Notes: generated by a model not told the origin, from the letters alone. A stretch of DNA of 64,000 nt from Burkholderia pyrrocinia (GCF_022809715.1 NZ_CP094460.1:434001-498000); one strand, 5' to 3'; shown: positions 27,146 to 36,619, counted from the first letter of the stretch. A program made the numbers and translations.

Positions 27146-29347
27146 TCAGTTGCCCTGCAGCCGGATATCGCGCGACGACGCGCCGACATACACCGTCCCG
27201 CCCGGCACGACGCGCCAGCCGTTGCGCGACGTATCCCACACGCTCTGCATCCGCGGCGACACCGTGACGCGAACATGCCGCGCCTCGCCCGGATTCAGCC
27301 GGATCTTCTCCCAGCCGACCAGCCGCTTCGGCGGCTCGTCCTTGTACGGCACGCCGAGATAGACCTGCGGCGTTTCCGCACCGGCGACGCGCCCGTCGTT
27401 GCGCACGGTGAACGCGACGCTCAGCGAGCCGTCCCATTGCCGCGACACCGACAGCCCCGAATACGCGAAGTGCGTATACGACAGCCCGTAGCCGAATTCG
27501 AACATCGGCTTGATGTTGCGCGCGTCATACCAGCGATAGCCCATGTTCAGCTTCTCCGCGTAGACGGGATCGTTGTCGAACGCGCCGTTTTGCCCCCACG
27601 TCGGCGAATCCTGGTCGCGCGCCGGGAACGTGACGGGCAGCTTGCCTGACGGATTGACGGCGCCGAACAGCACGTTCGCGATCGCCTTGCCGCCGGCTTC
27701 GCCCGGATACCACGCCTCGACGATCGCGGACACCCGGTCCTTCCACGGCATCAGCACCGGATTGCCGCTCTGGACGACGACGATCGTATGCGGATTCGCG
27801 CGCGCGACGGCTTCGACGAGCGCATCCTGGTTCGACGGGTTCGCGAGGCTCAGGCTTTGCAGTTCGCCGAAATCCTCGCCGGACGGCTGCGCGACCACGA
27901 CGATCGCGACGTCGGAACGGCCCGCGAGCGCGGCGGCCTGGTCGATCTCCTGCTGCGTGTACGCGCGGAACGGCGACTGCTGGTCGCTGTTGCCCGCGTA
28001 CGTGACCTGCGCGGCCGGCGCGAGCGCGCGGATCGCCGCGACGATCGGCACGTCGACCTTCAGCCATGGATTGCGCCACCAGCTGCAACCCGTCGACGAC
28101 CCGAACGTCAGGCCGCCGCAGCCCGCGAACGAACCCGTCACCGGATCGCGCGTGTTGCCCGAGCCGCCGCCCGACAGCACGGCCGCATCGGCATGGCCGC
28201 CGATCACGGCGATACGCGACAGCGTGGACGCGGCAAGCGGCAACTGGTTGCCGTCGTTCTTCAGCAGTACGATCGACTGCTCGGAGGCGGCTTGCGCGAA
28301 CCGGTTCGCGGCCGCGAAATCGATCGTGCCGCCGCCCTTGGCCGGATCGTCCATCACGCCGACGCGGATCATCACGGCGAGCTTGCGGCGCACCATGTCG
28401 TCGAGGCGCGCGGTCGACACCGAGCCGTTCGCGATCGCCTGCTTGACGGCCGCCGGCGTCAGGTACACGCTCGGCCCGACGTCTTCTTCCTCGTCGAGCC
28501 CGGCGTTGATCGCGGCGGCGGTGCTGTGCGTCGCGCCCCAGTCGGACTGCACCTGGCCCTGGAAGCCCCATTCGTTCTTCAGCACGTCGTTCAGCAGGTG
28601 ATTGTTCTCGCATGCATACGTGCCGTTCAGGCGGTTGTAGCTGCACATCACGCTGCCTGGCCGCCCGCGCTTCGCGGCGATTTCGAACGGCAGCAGGTAC
28701 AGTTCGCGCAGCGTGCGTTCGTCGATCTGCGTGTTGCCGCCCATCCGGCCGTGCTCCTGTTCGTTGCCGGCGTAGTGCTTGATGGTCGCGATGACTTTCT
28801 GCCGCTGCGTCGCGAGCGTGCGTTCGGCGAGCAGGTCGCCAGCGAGCAGCGGATCCTCGCCGAGATACTCGAACAGGCGGCCGCCGCGTGGTTCGCGCGC
28901 GAGATTGGTGCCGCCGGCGAGGCCCATGCCGAACCCTTGCGCGCGCAACTGGATCGCGACCTGCTTGCCGAAGTCGTACGACAGGCGGCGATCCCAGCTC
29001 GCGGCGACGGCGATCGTCGCGGGAAACGTCGTGCTGGCCTGCGACGTGCTGCCGGAACCGGTGGCCGAGTCGACCATGTTGAGATCGGGAATGCCGAGCC
29101 GCGGCACGCCCTGGATGTAGCCGGCGCCGCCGCCCGGCACCTTCGACATTTCGTATTGCGAATGAATGAACTGAATTTTTTCGTCGAGCGTCATCTTGCG
29201 CACGAGCAGGTCGGCGCGCCGTTGCGCGGCGGCCGACGCAAATGCGTCGGCGGCGTCGCCCTGCGAGTTGAAATCGGCGTTGCCCGCGTAGGCGGTGGTG
29301 CAGAGGGTCGCTGCCAGCACGACGGCCGGCCAGAGTTTGTCCCGCAT
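27146..29347 (-). CDS. Secreted glycoside hydrolase family 3 (beta-glucosidase type)
   Basis: A 733-residue GH3 enzyme. Signal peptide at residues 1-21 (LWPAVVLAATLCTTAYA). The (beta/alpha)8 domain contains ATIKHYAGNEQE, SVMCSYNRLNG and the nucleophile motif VQSDWGATHS (Asp269). The alpha/beta sandwich follows with EQSIVLLKNDGNQLPL and IAVIGGHAD, and a C-terminal fibronectin III-like domain begins around FGYGLSYT (about residue 620). It cleaves beta-linked glucosyl or xylosyl residues, probably in the periplasm or outside. ATG 29347 was chosen over 29359 because GGAG lies at good spacing before it. It faces a gap upstream with a palindromic operator candidate. Confidence 0.92.
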   Translation of the reverse strand: MRDKLWPAVVLAATLCTTAYAGNADFNSQGDAADAFASAAAQRRADLLVRKMTLDEKIQFIHSQYEMSKVPGGGAGYIQGVPRLGIPDLNMVDSATGSGSTSQASTTFPATIAVAASWDRRLSYDFGKQVAIQLRAQGFGMGLAGGTNLAREPRGGRLFEYLGEDPLLAGDLLAERTLATQRQKVIATIKHYAGNEQEHGRMGGNTQIDERTLRELYLLPFEIAAKRGRPGSVMCSYNRLNGTYACENNHLLNDVLKNEWGFQGQVQSDWGATHSTAAAINAGLDEEEDVGPSVYLTPAAVKQAIANGSVSTARLDDMVRRKLAVMIRVGVMDDPAKGGGTIDFAAANRFAQAASEQSIVLLKNDGNQLPLAASTLSRIAVIGGHADAAVLSGGGSGNTRDPVTGSFAGCGGLTFGSSTGCSWWRNPWLKVDVPIVAAIRALAPAAQVTYAGNSDQQSPFRAYTQQEIDQAAALAGRSDVAIVVVAQPSGEDFGELQSLSLANPSNQDALVEAVARANPHTIVVVQSGNPVLMPWKDRVSAIVEAWYPGEAGGKAIANVLFGAVNPSGKLPVTFPARDQDSPTWGQNGAFDNDPVYAEKLNMGYRWYDARNIKPMFEFGYGLSYTHFAYSGLSVSRQWDGSLSVAFTVRNDGRVAGAETPQVYLGVPYKDEPPKRLVGWEKIRLNPGEARHVRVTVSPRMQSVWDTSRNGWRVVPGGTVYVGASSRDIRLQGN

Positions 29348-29798
29348 GTTGCTCTCCATGATCGTATTGCTCGTTGTTCGGATGATGTCTGGAGCTGCGC
29401 ACGCCCGGTGGATTCGCACCGGACGCATTCGGCTGGCGATGCAGGGTGGTTGCGCGTCGGCATGCCAGGCCAGGCGGGGAATCGTTACGGCCGGTTGGGC
29501 TCGACCGGTCAACGCGGACGGCGACGCGCAGGCCGTCCGACGCTGCCGAATCGGATGTAGCGACTCTCAGCAGCGACTAATGGTATGAATGTAGTTCGAC
29601 TACAGCATCGGTGTTTCTACCGATACGTACGATCTTTATTCGGTACGGTCGCGCGATGCGACGAAAAGACGGTCATCGTTCCCGATTGCGGCTGTGCAGC
29701 AGGGTAAGAAGTGCCTGCGTATGGGCGTTTGCGCAGGGAGTGTGGCGAAGCAGCAGGTGCGGTTCGTTGCGTGCGCATCGAATCGACGGAGCCTGCCG
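29348..29798. other. Spacer upstream of the GH3 gene
   Basis: About 450 bp between two minus-strand genes; no convincing coding frame. It must hold the GH3 promoter. The notable structure is a 15-bp perfect palindrome at 29590-29604, about 240 bp before the GH3 start. Confidence 0.4.
29590..29604. promoter_or_regulatory. Candidate operator palindrome TGTAGT-TCG-ACTACA
   Basis: Perfect inverted repeat with a 3-nt centre in the upstream region of the GH3 glycosidase gene. Compact symmetrical sites of this kind are bound by dimeric sugar-responsive repressors, but no regulator gene is next to it and the owner is unknown. Confidence 0.3.
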
Positions 29799-30878
29799 TC
29801 ATCCGGCGGTACGGGATCCTGGATCGCGTGCGGTGCGCGGATCGGACGACTTGCGGGCGCGGGCGAGCGGATTGGCGATGTAGCGGATCGCGCGGTCGCT
29901 GAGCGTCGACGATGGCAGCAGGCATGCGAGCGACAGCCCGGCGACGGCCAGTTTCTTGAACGGGCGCCAGAACGGATTGCGCAGCACCGTATGCCAGTAA
30001 CGGCCCGAATCGGACAGGAACCAGCGCCAGCGGCGCGCGAGCGGCGCACGGTACAGCGTGCTCGCGAAGCGGGCCTTTTCGATCGAGAAATCGAACGGTT
30101 CGCTCGGCAGCGCTTCGTGAAGCCGCGAGCGGGCAATCGTGCGCAGCGTCGACCATCGGCGTTCAGCCTTCGACGCCCCCGTGGCTGCGTCTTCCGCATT
30201 GGCGAACGCGAGATCGGCGGTATCGCGGTTCGCGTCGCCGGCGGCGTGTGCGGCCGGTTGGTGAACGCGATAACCGCCAAGCGGCGCGTCGATCATGTGG
30301 ACGGCGCCGAGCAGCGCGATTCCGTAGATCGCATAAAAATCGGCACCGTGCAGGTTGTCGGCCGTGACGGGCACCGGGAAGATGCGCCGGAGCGCGTCGC
30401 TCAGGTACGCGTTGCCCGACGCGGGCGGCGACGGATACAGCCAGCCCGTGCGCAGCAGGCGCCCGCAATCCGTGTCGACGCCCGACTGCGGGACGGTGAC
30501 GCCGGTTGCGGCGCCTTCGCGCGTGATCACGTCGAGCCGGAAATGCACCTTCACGAAGTCGCCGGCCGCGAACGCGGCCAGCACGCGGGCGGCGGCGTCG
30601 GGATAGAGCAGGTCGTCCGCATCGAGCAGGATCACGTATCGGGTCGCGACATGCTCGAGCGCGCGGTTGTACGCGGCGACCTGGCCGCGATTCTCCTGGA
30701 AGACCGCCGCGATGCGCTCGCCGTACGAGCGGATGATGTCGCGGGAATCGTCGGTCGATCCGTCGTCGATCACCAGCACGCGGATGCCGTCCGCGGTCTG
30801 TGCGAGCGCGGAGTCGATCGCGGCACGCAGATAGGCGCCGTGGTTGTAGTTGCAGATTGCAATGGTCAGGTCTGCCAT
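29799..30878 (-). CDS. Family 2 glycosyltransferase (exopolysaccharide locus)
   Basis: A 359-residue inverting GT2 enzyme. The N-terminal GT-A fold shows TIAICNYNHGAYL, VLVIDDGSTDDS (about residues 34-45) and the metal-binding motif LLDADDLLYPD (DxD near residue 87). The C-terminal third is basic and helical with LWHTVL/PFKKLAVAGL-like membrane-associating stretches. Such enzymes add one sugar to the undecaprenyl-linked repeat unit on the cytoplasmic face. It is downstream of the flippase gene on the same strand, 75 bp apart, probably co-transcribed. Confidence 0.87.
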   Translation of the reverse strand: MADLTIAICNYNHGAYLRAAIDSALAQTADGIRVLVIDDGSTDDSRDIIRSYGERIAAVFQENRGQVAAYNRALEHVATRYVILLDADDLLYPDAAARVLAAFAAGDFVKVHFRLDVITREGAATGVTVPQSGVDTDCGRLLRTGWLYPSPPASGNAYLSDALRRIFPVPVTADNLHGADFYAIYGIALLGAVHMIDAPLGGYRVHQPAAHAAGDANRDTADLAFANAEDAATGASKAERRWSTLRTIARSRLHEALPSEPFDFSIEKARFASTLYRAPLARRWRWFLSDSGRYWHTVLRNPFWRPFKKLAVAGLSLACLLPSSTLSDRAIRYIANPLARARKSSDPRTARDPGSRTAG

Positions 30879-30953
30879 GAGCAGCTCCCCGGTGAAGCGG
30901 GTTCGAGTCTTCCGGCGCGGGCGGCCCGCGTCGCGCCGTCATGCGGCCGCATG

Positions 30954-32210
30954 CTAGCGGCGCGCAACGGAGCTGCCGAGCAGCGGAATGCCGGCGCGAT
31001 AGACCACGGCCGCGAGCGCGGCGGCAACCGCGGCCTCCGCGAGCAGCACGGCGGCGGCGGCGCCCAGTTCGGCGAAATACTTCGCGAGCACCGGCAGCAG
31101 CACGATGTTCAGGATACCGGACGACATCAGGATGCGCGTGAAGGCCGTCTTCATGCCGAGCGGCAGCATGGTCTGCACGCCGAACAGGTCGGTCATGCCG
31201 GCCATGAACGGGATGAACGCCATCCAGCGCAACACGTGAACCGTCGGTTCGTACGACGGGCCGTACAGGATGCGCACCGCCAGCGGCGCACCGAAGAAAA
31301 TCACCAGCGAGATGCCGAGCACCATCACGACCTGCACGACGAACAGCTTGCGCAGGAACGAGAACGCGTCGTTGCGCGCATGCCGCATCAGGTAGCTGAT
31401 GCGCGGATAGGTGGCGGCCTTCAGCGGCTGGAGCATGCTGAGCGCCGCGCGGATCAGCTTGTCGCCGGCGGCGAAGTAGCCGGCCGCGACGTTGCCCGAC
31501 ACGAAGCCGAGCAGCACGGTGTTGGTCGATGCGTAGAACGCGATCGACGTGGATGCGAGAAACACCTGCCAGCCGCCTTTCAGCGATTCGGCAATGTCGG
31601 CAACGCCGACGCGCACGAAGTCGATTTCTCGATGGAGATACAGGTAGACGGCCAGCGCGATCGCCGACAGCAGCGGCACGGCGGCGTTGACGATCATCGC
31701 GCGATCGATGTCCGCCGGGCTGTGCACGACGGCGAACATCGCGGGAAGGCTCAGCACGCGGCCGACGAACAGGATCAGGCTGAGCGCGCGCAGCTTCTCC
31801 ATGCCCTGGAAATACCAGCCGGGCGTGAATGCCACGCCGGCGACCATGCCGAACCCGATCAGCAGCAGGTCGCGATCCTCGCCGAAGCGCCCGATCACGA
31901 GCGTCAGCACCACCAGCACGACGAAGCAGACGGCCGCTATCCCGATCTGCGCGTACAGCGTCGCCCAGAAGATGCGCGAGCGTTCGGCGCGGTCGTCGCG
32001 GGCGAGCGCGATGCGCGGTGTCGCGGTCAGGTCGAAGCTGTAGCTCGTGCAGTTGGTGAGATACGCGATGACCGCGAGCGAGAACGCGAGCTGGCCATAG
32101 CCTTCCGGGCCCAGCGCGTGCGTCAGCAGCGGCGCGATCAGCAGCGGCACCGCATACATCGAAATCTGCAGCGTCAGCAGCAGCAGGAAGTTCTTCTTGA
32201 GGTTTGACAT
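30954..32210 (-). CDS. Wzx-type polysaccharide flippase
   Basis: A 418-residue membrane protein with about twelve helices of the oligosaccharide flippase (Wzx/MATE-like) family, moving lipid-linked repeat units to the periplasmic side. Typical features: SNLKKNFLLLLTLQI at the N-terminus, PLLTHALGPEGYGQLAF (helix 1-2 region), FTPGWYFQGMEKL in the middle and AAGYFAAGDKLIRA in the second half. ATG 32210 was preferred to 32240 because the family starts directly with the short basic head and first helix. It is divergent from the hydrolase gene at 32850. Confidence 0.9.
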   Translation of the reverse strand: MSNLKKNFLLLLTLQISMYAVPLLIAPLLTHALGPEGYGQLAFSLAVIAYLTNCTSYSFDLTATPRIALARDDRAERSRIFWATLYAQIGIAAVCFVVLVVLTLVIGRFGEDRDLLLIGFGMVAGVAFTPGWYFQGMEKLRALSLILFVGRVLSLPAMFAVVHSPADIDRAMIVNAAVPLLSAIALAVYLYLHREIDFVRVGVADIAESLKGGWQVFLASTSIAFYASTNTVLLGFVSGNVAAGYFAAGDKLIRAALSMLQPLKAATYPRISYLMRHARNDAFSFLRKLFVVQVVMVLGISLVIFFGAPLAVRILYGPSYEPTVHVLRWMAFIPFMAGMTDLFGVQTMLPLGMKTAFTRILMSSGILNIVLLPVLAKYFAELGAAAAVLLAEAAVAAALAAVVYRAGIPLLGSSVARR

Positions 32211-32849
32211 TCGCTCGGTCGGCGCCGTTGGGTATCGCATGGCGGCGGGTTGCGTGCTGCCGTGCGGATGCGCGGCCGGTCGGCGCTGACCCGGCTGCGA
32301 GGATTCGCGACCCGTTCCGGCGAGGCCGGCACGGCTACGTCACATCGTATGGCGGCCATGATACGGGCCGCGCGGCGACGCATTGTTCGCGAGCCTACCG
32401 TTCGCGGATTCCATTCGCACGGGCGGAACGAATCGCGAAAGTGCGCGCCGTGTTGTATCGCCGCGGTGATGAATGCATTTGTAAGCTGGCGCACCGAAGG
32501 CCGATCGGGCCGAATGATCTAATCAGACGCACTGTTTCGTCCGCGGCGGATGTGATGCAGGCGAAGCCTGCAACCGGCAGCACGACCGGCCCGCGAGCGG
32601 ATGAAGCCGGTGCAACGCGGCGAATGTCACGCATGCCGGTCGGCGCGCGCTTGCGCGAGGCCGGCTCGCGCGTGGGGCAGTGCGGCGCATGGAACACGGC
32701 GAGCGGGCCGCGCAGGGGCGCGGCGGAAGACCGCAGCCGGACTTCCTGCCGTCGCCGGCCCGTCGCGGGAATCGCGCAGCCGCGCAATCCGGTGGAGCCG
32801 CCGGCGCGCGTGCGCATGGAATAACAAATACCGATCCGAGGAGTACCGA
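32211..32849. other. Divergent promoter region between the flippase and the tandem hydrolase gene
   Basis: About 640 bp with no convincing gene. A GG-N10-GC element on the plus strand at 32487-32502 (TGGCGC...AGGCC) is a weak sigma-54 promoter candidate, too poor in the -12 box to be claimed. Nothing else was recognised. Confidence 0.35.
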
Positions 32850-34706
32850 GTGAAACCGATAACGTTCGGCAGCTGTGTGGGGTGGCTGCACGAAGGACAG
32901 ACGGGACAGGGCGTGATCCTGTGCGAATCGCTGGGTCACGAGGCCGCGTGGACGCACAAGCTCATGCGGGCGATCGCGGAGCGTCTCGCCCGCGCGGGCG
33001 TCACGGTGTTGCGGTTCAACTATCCGTGCGCCGGCGATTCCGCGGGCGACGATCTCGACGCCGGACGGCATGCCGCCAGCATCGACAGCATTCATCACGC
33101 GATCGACCTGCTGCGCGACGAAGCCGGCGTGACCGCGCTGACGCTCGTCGGCCTCCGCGCGGGTGCGCTGTTCGCGATGCTGGCCGCCTCGGGCGCGGGC
33201 CGGCACGCGTCGCCGCGCGTCGATGCGATGGTGGCGCTGTCGCCGGTGGTGCGCGGCCGTGCATACCTGCGCGAGCTGTCGTTCGTGCATCGCCAGTGGC
33301 TCGATACGATGCCGCCCGCGATCCGCGTCGCGCACCGCGACGAATCGTGCATGAACGTGCTCGGGCATCGCTACCCGGCCGATTTCGTCGACGCGCTGAA
33401 GGCAATCGATCTGTGCGACGCGGTGCGCGACGCGCCGGCGCTGCCCGGTGCGATGCTGCTGATCCAGCCGGAGCAGGGCGACGGGCCTGCGTTGCGCGAC
33501 GCGTTGCTGGCGCGCGGCGTGGACGTGACGTGCGATCCGTTCCGTGAATGGCCGACGACGATGCTGGACGGCACGCGCTCGCGCCTGCCGCACGCGGCGA
33601 TCGACGCGCTGGTGAACTGGATCGTCGGGCGCGCACCGGATACGGCCGTCGTCGCCCGCGTTTCACCGCACACGGTCGGCACGTGGAGCGGCGAGTCGGC
33701 CGTCGCGCTCGACATGAGCGACATGACGGAGCAGGTCGTCGCGGTCGGCCCGGGCCGGCTGGTCGGCGTGCTGTGCCGTCCGGCGGGGACGCGGCCGGCA
33801 ACGCCGGTCGGCCCGGCGCTCGTGATCGCGAACACGTCGACGAATCCGCGCAGCGGCGAGGGGCGCTTCGGCGTGCGCATCGCCCGCGCACTGGCGCGGG
33901 CCGGCGTGACGACGTTGCGGATCGACGTGACCGGCGTCGGCGACAGCGGGCCCGGTGCGCCGGACGACCAGTCGGGCGTCGTGTATTCGCCGCAGGCGAT
34001 CGACGACGTCGCGGCGGCGGCGGACTGGCTGCGTGCGATCGGCCATCCGGACGTGATCGCGGCCGGCATCTGTTCCGGCGCGTACGCGGCGTTGCATGCG
34101 GCGGTGAAAACGGCGTCGCTCGGCGGCGTGATCGCGATCAATCTCGCGCGCTTCGTGTGGCCGGCCGGACTCACGCTCGAAGCGGCGCAGAAGCAGCGGA
34201 TCAACTCGGTGCGCGGCTACTGGCTGTCGGTGCGCGACTGGCGGCGCTGGAAGCGGCTCGTCGCCGAGCGGCGCGACCTGCGTCCGATCCTGCGCGCGGT
34301 GGCGGCGAACGGTATCGCGCGCATCAGCGTGCCGGTGAAGGCGGCGGCCGCGCGCGTCGGCTGGAAGCCGCGTGCCGGCACGCCGCGCGGCGTGATGCGC
34401 GAACTTGCGCAGCGCAACGTGTGGACGATGCTCGTGTACGGCGCGCTCGATCCGGGCATCGACGACGTCCGGCGCCACTTCGGCGCGGTCGAGTGCGCGT
34501 TTCGGCGCTCGCGCCACGTGCGGCTGCACCTGATGCCGCAGGTCGACCACGCGCTGTACGGCGCGGCGGGAACGGCCGCCGTGATCGATCTCTGCATGCG
34601 GGCGCTGGGCGGCGACCCGGGTTGGCCGGCCGCACGCGTCGCCGATCCGTCGGCACCCGACGCAGCCGGGCGGCCGTACGCGAACGTATCGGTCGAAAGT
34701 TCGTGA
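32850..34706 (+). CDS. Tandem alpha/beta-hydrolase protein with altered nucleophile elbows
   Basis: A 618-residue protein made of two alpha/beta-hydrolase-like halves. The first (residues about 15-240) has FNYPCAGDSAG and an elbow GLRAG in which the usual Ser is Arg103. The second (about 300-590) has RIDVTGVGDSG, the elbow GICSG with Cys408 in the nucleophile position, and the late Asp/His region DPGIDDV and PQVDHALYG. A Cys elbow is also seen in hydrolases linked to exosortase/exopolysaccharide loci. Substrate unknown; an acyl or ester modification of the polysaccharide is a reasonable guess. GTG 32850 has SD GAGGAG at 32837-32842. Confidence 0.75.
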   Translation: MKPITFGSCVGWLHEGQTGQGVILCESLGHEAAWTHKLMRAIAERLARAGVTVLRFNYPCAGDSAGDDLDAGRHAASIDSIHHAIDLLRDEAGVTALTLVGLRAGALFAMLAASGAGRHASPRVDAMVALSPVVRGRAYLRELSFVHRQWLDTMPPAIRVAHRDESCMNVLGHRYPADFVDALKAIDLCDAVRDAPALPGAMLLIQPEQGDGPALRDALLARGVDVTCDPFREWPTTMLDGTRSRLPHAAIDALVNWIVGRAPDTAVVARVSPHTVGTWSGESAVALDMSDMTEQVVAVGPGRLVGVLCRPAGTRPATPVGPALVIANTSTNPRSGEGRFGVRIARALARAGVTTLRIDVTGVGDSGPGAPDDQSGVVYSPQAIDDVAAAADWLRAIGHPDVIAAGICSGAYAALHAAVKTASLGGVIAINLARFVWPAGLTLEAAQKQRINSVRGYWLSVRDWRRWKRLVAERRDLRPILRAVAANGIARISVPVKAAAARVGWKPRAGTPRGVMRELAQRNVWTMLVYGALDPGIDDVRRHFGAVECAFRRSRHVRLHLMPQVDHALYGAAGTAAVIDLCMRALGGDPGWPAARVADPSAPDAAGRPYANVSVESS

Positions 34707-34866
34707 CGCGCATCGCGTCGCGATGCGCGGATTACGGGGTGCGATCGCCGCTTCGTATGAAGATCGGCGTTCGGTGGGCTCGCTCACAGACGCGCCGGTC
34801 GCGGCGGTGTCCAATCGTGTATCGGTGCAGGCGCCGTCGCGCCCGTGCATGAGCGGCCGGATCGCA

Positions 34867-35283
34867 TCAGTCCGGATCGCCCGGCTGCGCATAGGGCGAC
34901 GTCGTGTACGGCGATGCGTACAGCGTGTCGCTGCGCCACAGGTCGTCGGCGGGCGCGCTGGCCGCTTTCGGGCGGCTCGGACGGCCCGGCACGAGCGGCC
35001 GCCGCAGCGTGCTGCGGGCGCGCGATGCCGGTTCCGCGGCGGTGCGAATGCCGGGAAGCGCAAGGTCCGGCACCGCGGCATCGGATGCCGCGGTTGCGAT
35101 GCCGGCAGTCGCGGTTTGCGCCGAACGCTGCAGCGGGGCCGGCGCGATCAGCGCCGACGATGCGAAGGCCGGCGCGTCGGCCGGGTCGGACCGCACGGAT
35201 TGCGCATCGGCGGCGCACGCGAAACCGGCCGACAGGATGCAGACGAGCGATATAAGTGACGAAAGTGACGAAGAGCAGTTCAT
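34867..35283 (-). CDS. Small exported hypothetical protein, Ala/Pro-rich
   Basis: A 138-residue protein with a signal peptide (hydrophobic core SLISLVCILSAGFACAADA, residues 8-26) and a low-complexity mature part rich in Ala, Pro, Ser and Arg. It ends with a Tyr/Ser/Pro-rich tail (SDTLYASPYTTSPYAQPG). No domain recognised. It is divergent from the Wza-like gene, with 127 bp between the two starts, and lies inside the exopolysaccharide locus. ATG 35283 gives the clean signal peptide; the longer frame upstream is implausible. Not certain to be a real gene. Confidence 0.5.
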   Translation of the reverse strand: MNCSSSLSSLISLVCILSAGFACAADAQSVRSDPADAPAFASSALIAPAPLQRSAQTATAGIATAASDAAVPDLALPGIRTAAEPASRARSTLRRPLVPGRPSRPKAASAPADDLWRSDTLYASPYTTSPYAQPGDPD

Positions 35284-35346
35284 GACGAATCGTACGGAAT
35301 GACGTGCGGTGACGAGGGAGGCGCGGCGCCGCATGGCGAGCCGCGC

Positions 35347-35362
35347 TGGCAAGCGTAATGCC
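35347..35362 (+). promoter_or_regulatory. Candidate sigma-54 promoter of the Wza-like gene
   Basis: TGGCAAG-N4-ATGCC: the invariant GG (35348-35349) and GC (35360-35361) are exactly 10 nt apart, and five of six -24 bases match TGGCAC. Predicted start near 35373, 38 nt before the ATG at 35411. In the -12 box A replaces the first T. Chance matches occur in GC-rich DNA, but the position is right and a sigma-54 activator is encoded in the same locus. Confidence 0.45.
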
Positions 35363-35410
35363 GGAGCCCGCCGCGTTTGGCGGGTTACCGCACAGTTTCG
35401 GAAGGACACC

Positions 35411-36619
35411 ATGTCAACGACGACGCAAAAGGAATCGACGGCCGGCAGGCTGCTGTCACGCACGCGCTGGCTGTCGCGCGTGGCGCTGGCGGCCGCCGTG
35501 TGCGCGCTGAGCGCGTGCGCGCTGGCGCCGGGCATGACGTATCGCGCGCCTGCCGAACGCGACGCGAATGCGCGTGTGGGTGCCGATGCATCGGGTTCGG
35601 GCGGCCTCGACGGCGTTCAGAACGTAGCGGGCGAGGATCTGATCGAGATCACGCCGGCGTTCGTCGAGCAGCAGCATGCGGCACGGTCGGCCAGCGTCGA
35701 CGCGGAAATCCGCCAGTTGTTCGGCACGCCGAAGCCATACGTGATCGGCCCCGGCGACGTGCTGAGCATCGTCGTGTGGGATCACCCGGAACTGAACCTG
35801 CCGACGACCCAGACCACGGGCGGCGGCGACAGCGTCGGCGCCAGCTCGGTCGCGACCGGTTATACGGTGGACGCGAGCGGCAGCGTGCAGTTCGCCTATG
35901 CGGGCCTCGTGCACGTGGCAGGGCTGACCGAGGCGCAGGCGCGCGCGGTGCTGACGAAGCGGCTCGGCGAATACGTGCGCAAGCCGCAGATCGCGGTGCG
36001 CGTCCAGGCATACCGCAGCAAGCGCGTCTATCTCGACGGCGAAGTGCGCACGCCGGGGCTGCAGATCGTCAACGACATGCCGATGACGCTGCCCGAGGCG
36101 ATCGACCGCGCGGGCGGCTTCACCGCGACGGCCGACCGCTCCCAGGTGTCGGTGACGCGCGGCGACAAGACCGTGATGGTGAGCCTGCCGGCCATGCTGG
36201 CCGCGGGCATCAACCCGACCAGCATCCTGTTGCACGACGGCGATCTCGTGCGCGTGCGCGCGGCGAGCGACAGCAAGGTGTTCGTGCTCGGCGAAGTGTC
36301 GCGTCCGGCGACGCTGACACTGACCGACGGCCGGATGAGCCTCGGCGAAGCGCTCGGCGACACGGGCGGCGTCAGCCAGTACACGGCGGACGCGCGGCAG
36401 GTGTACGTGGTGCGGCGCGGGCCCGGCAACCGGCCGCAGGTCTTTCACCTCGACGGGAGTTCGCCGGCCTCGTTCGCGCTGGCCGACCGGTTCCCGCTCG
36501 AGCGTCGCGATGTCGTGTTCGTCGATGCGTCGTCGCTGGTGCGCTGGAGCCGTGTCGTCAACCTGCTGATTCCGTCGTCCGCGCAGGGTGCGCTGACGGC
36601 CAAGGCCATTTCACCGTGA
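35411..36619 (+). CDS. Wza/BceE-type outer-membrane polysaccharide export lipoprotein
   Basis: A 402-residue lipoprotein: basic head, hydrophobic segment and lipobox ALSAC (Cys36). The mature protein has the polysaccharide export domain (YVIGPGDVLSIVVWDHPELN, about residues 112-131) and two SLBB domains (VYLDGEVRTPG and VFVLGEVSRPA). A C-terminal helix (VVNLLIPS) resembles the segment that forms the pore across the outer membrane. It forms the export channel that works with the tyrosine autokinase encoded next. ATG 35411 has GGAAGGA upstream. Confidence 0.92.
   Translation: MSTTTQKESTAGRLLSRTRWLSRVALAAAVCALSACALAPGMTYRAPAERDANARVGADASGSGGLDGVQNVAGEDLIEITPAFVEQQHAARSASVDAEIRQLFGTPKPYVIGPGDVLSIVVWDHPELNLPTTQTTGGGDSVGASSVATGYTVDASGSVQFAYAGLVHVAGLTEAQARAVLTKRLGEYVRKPQIAVRVQAYRSKRVYLDGEVRTPGLQIVNDMPMTLPEAIDRAGGFTATADRSQVSVTRGDKTVMVSLPAMLAAGINPTSILLHDGDLVRVRAASDSKVFVLGEVSRPATLTLTDGRMSLGEALGDTGGVSQYTADARQVYVVRRGPGNRPQVFHLDGSSPASFALADRFPLERRDVVFVDASSLVRWSRVVNLLIPSSAQGALTAKAISP

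Noticed and set aside
32487..32502. GG-N10-GC element upstream of the tandem hydrolase gene
   Set aside because: The -12 box AGGCC is poor and the distance to the start codon is about 350 bp; not strong enough to annotate as a promoter.
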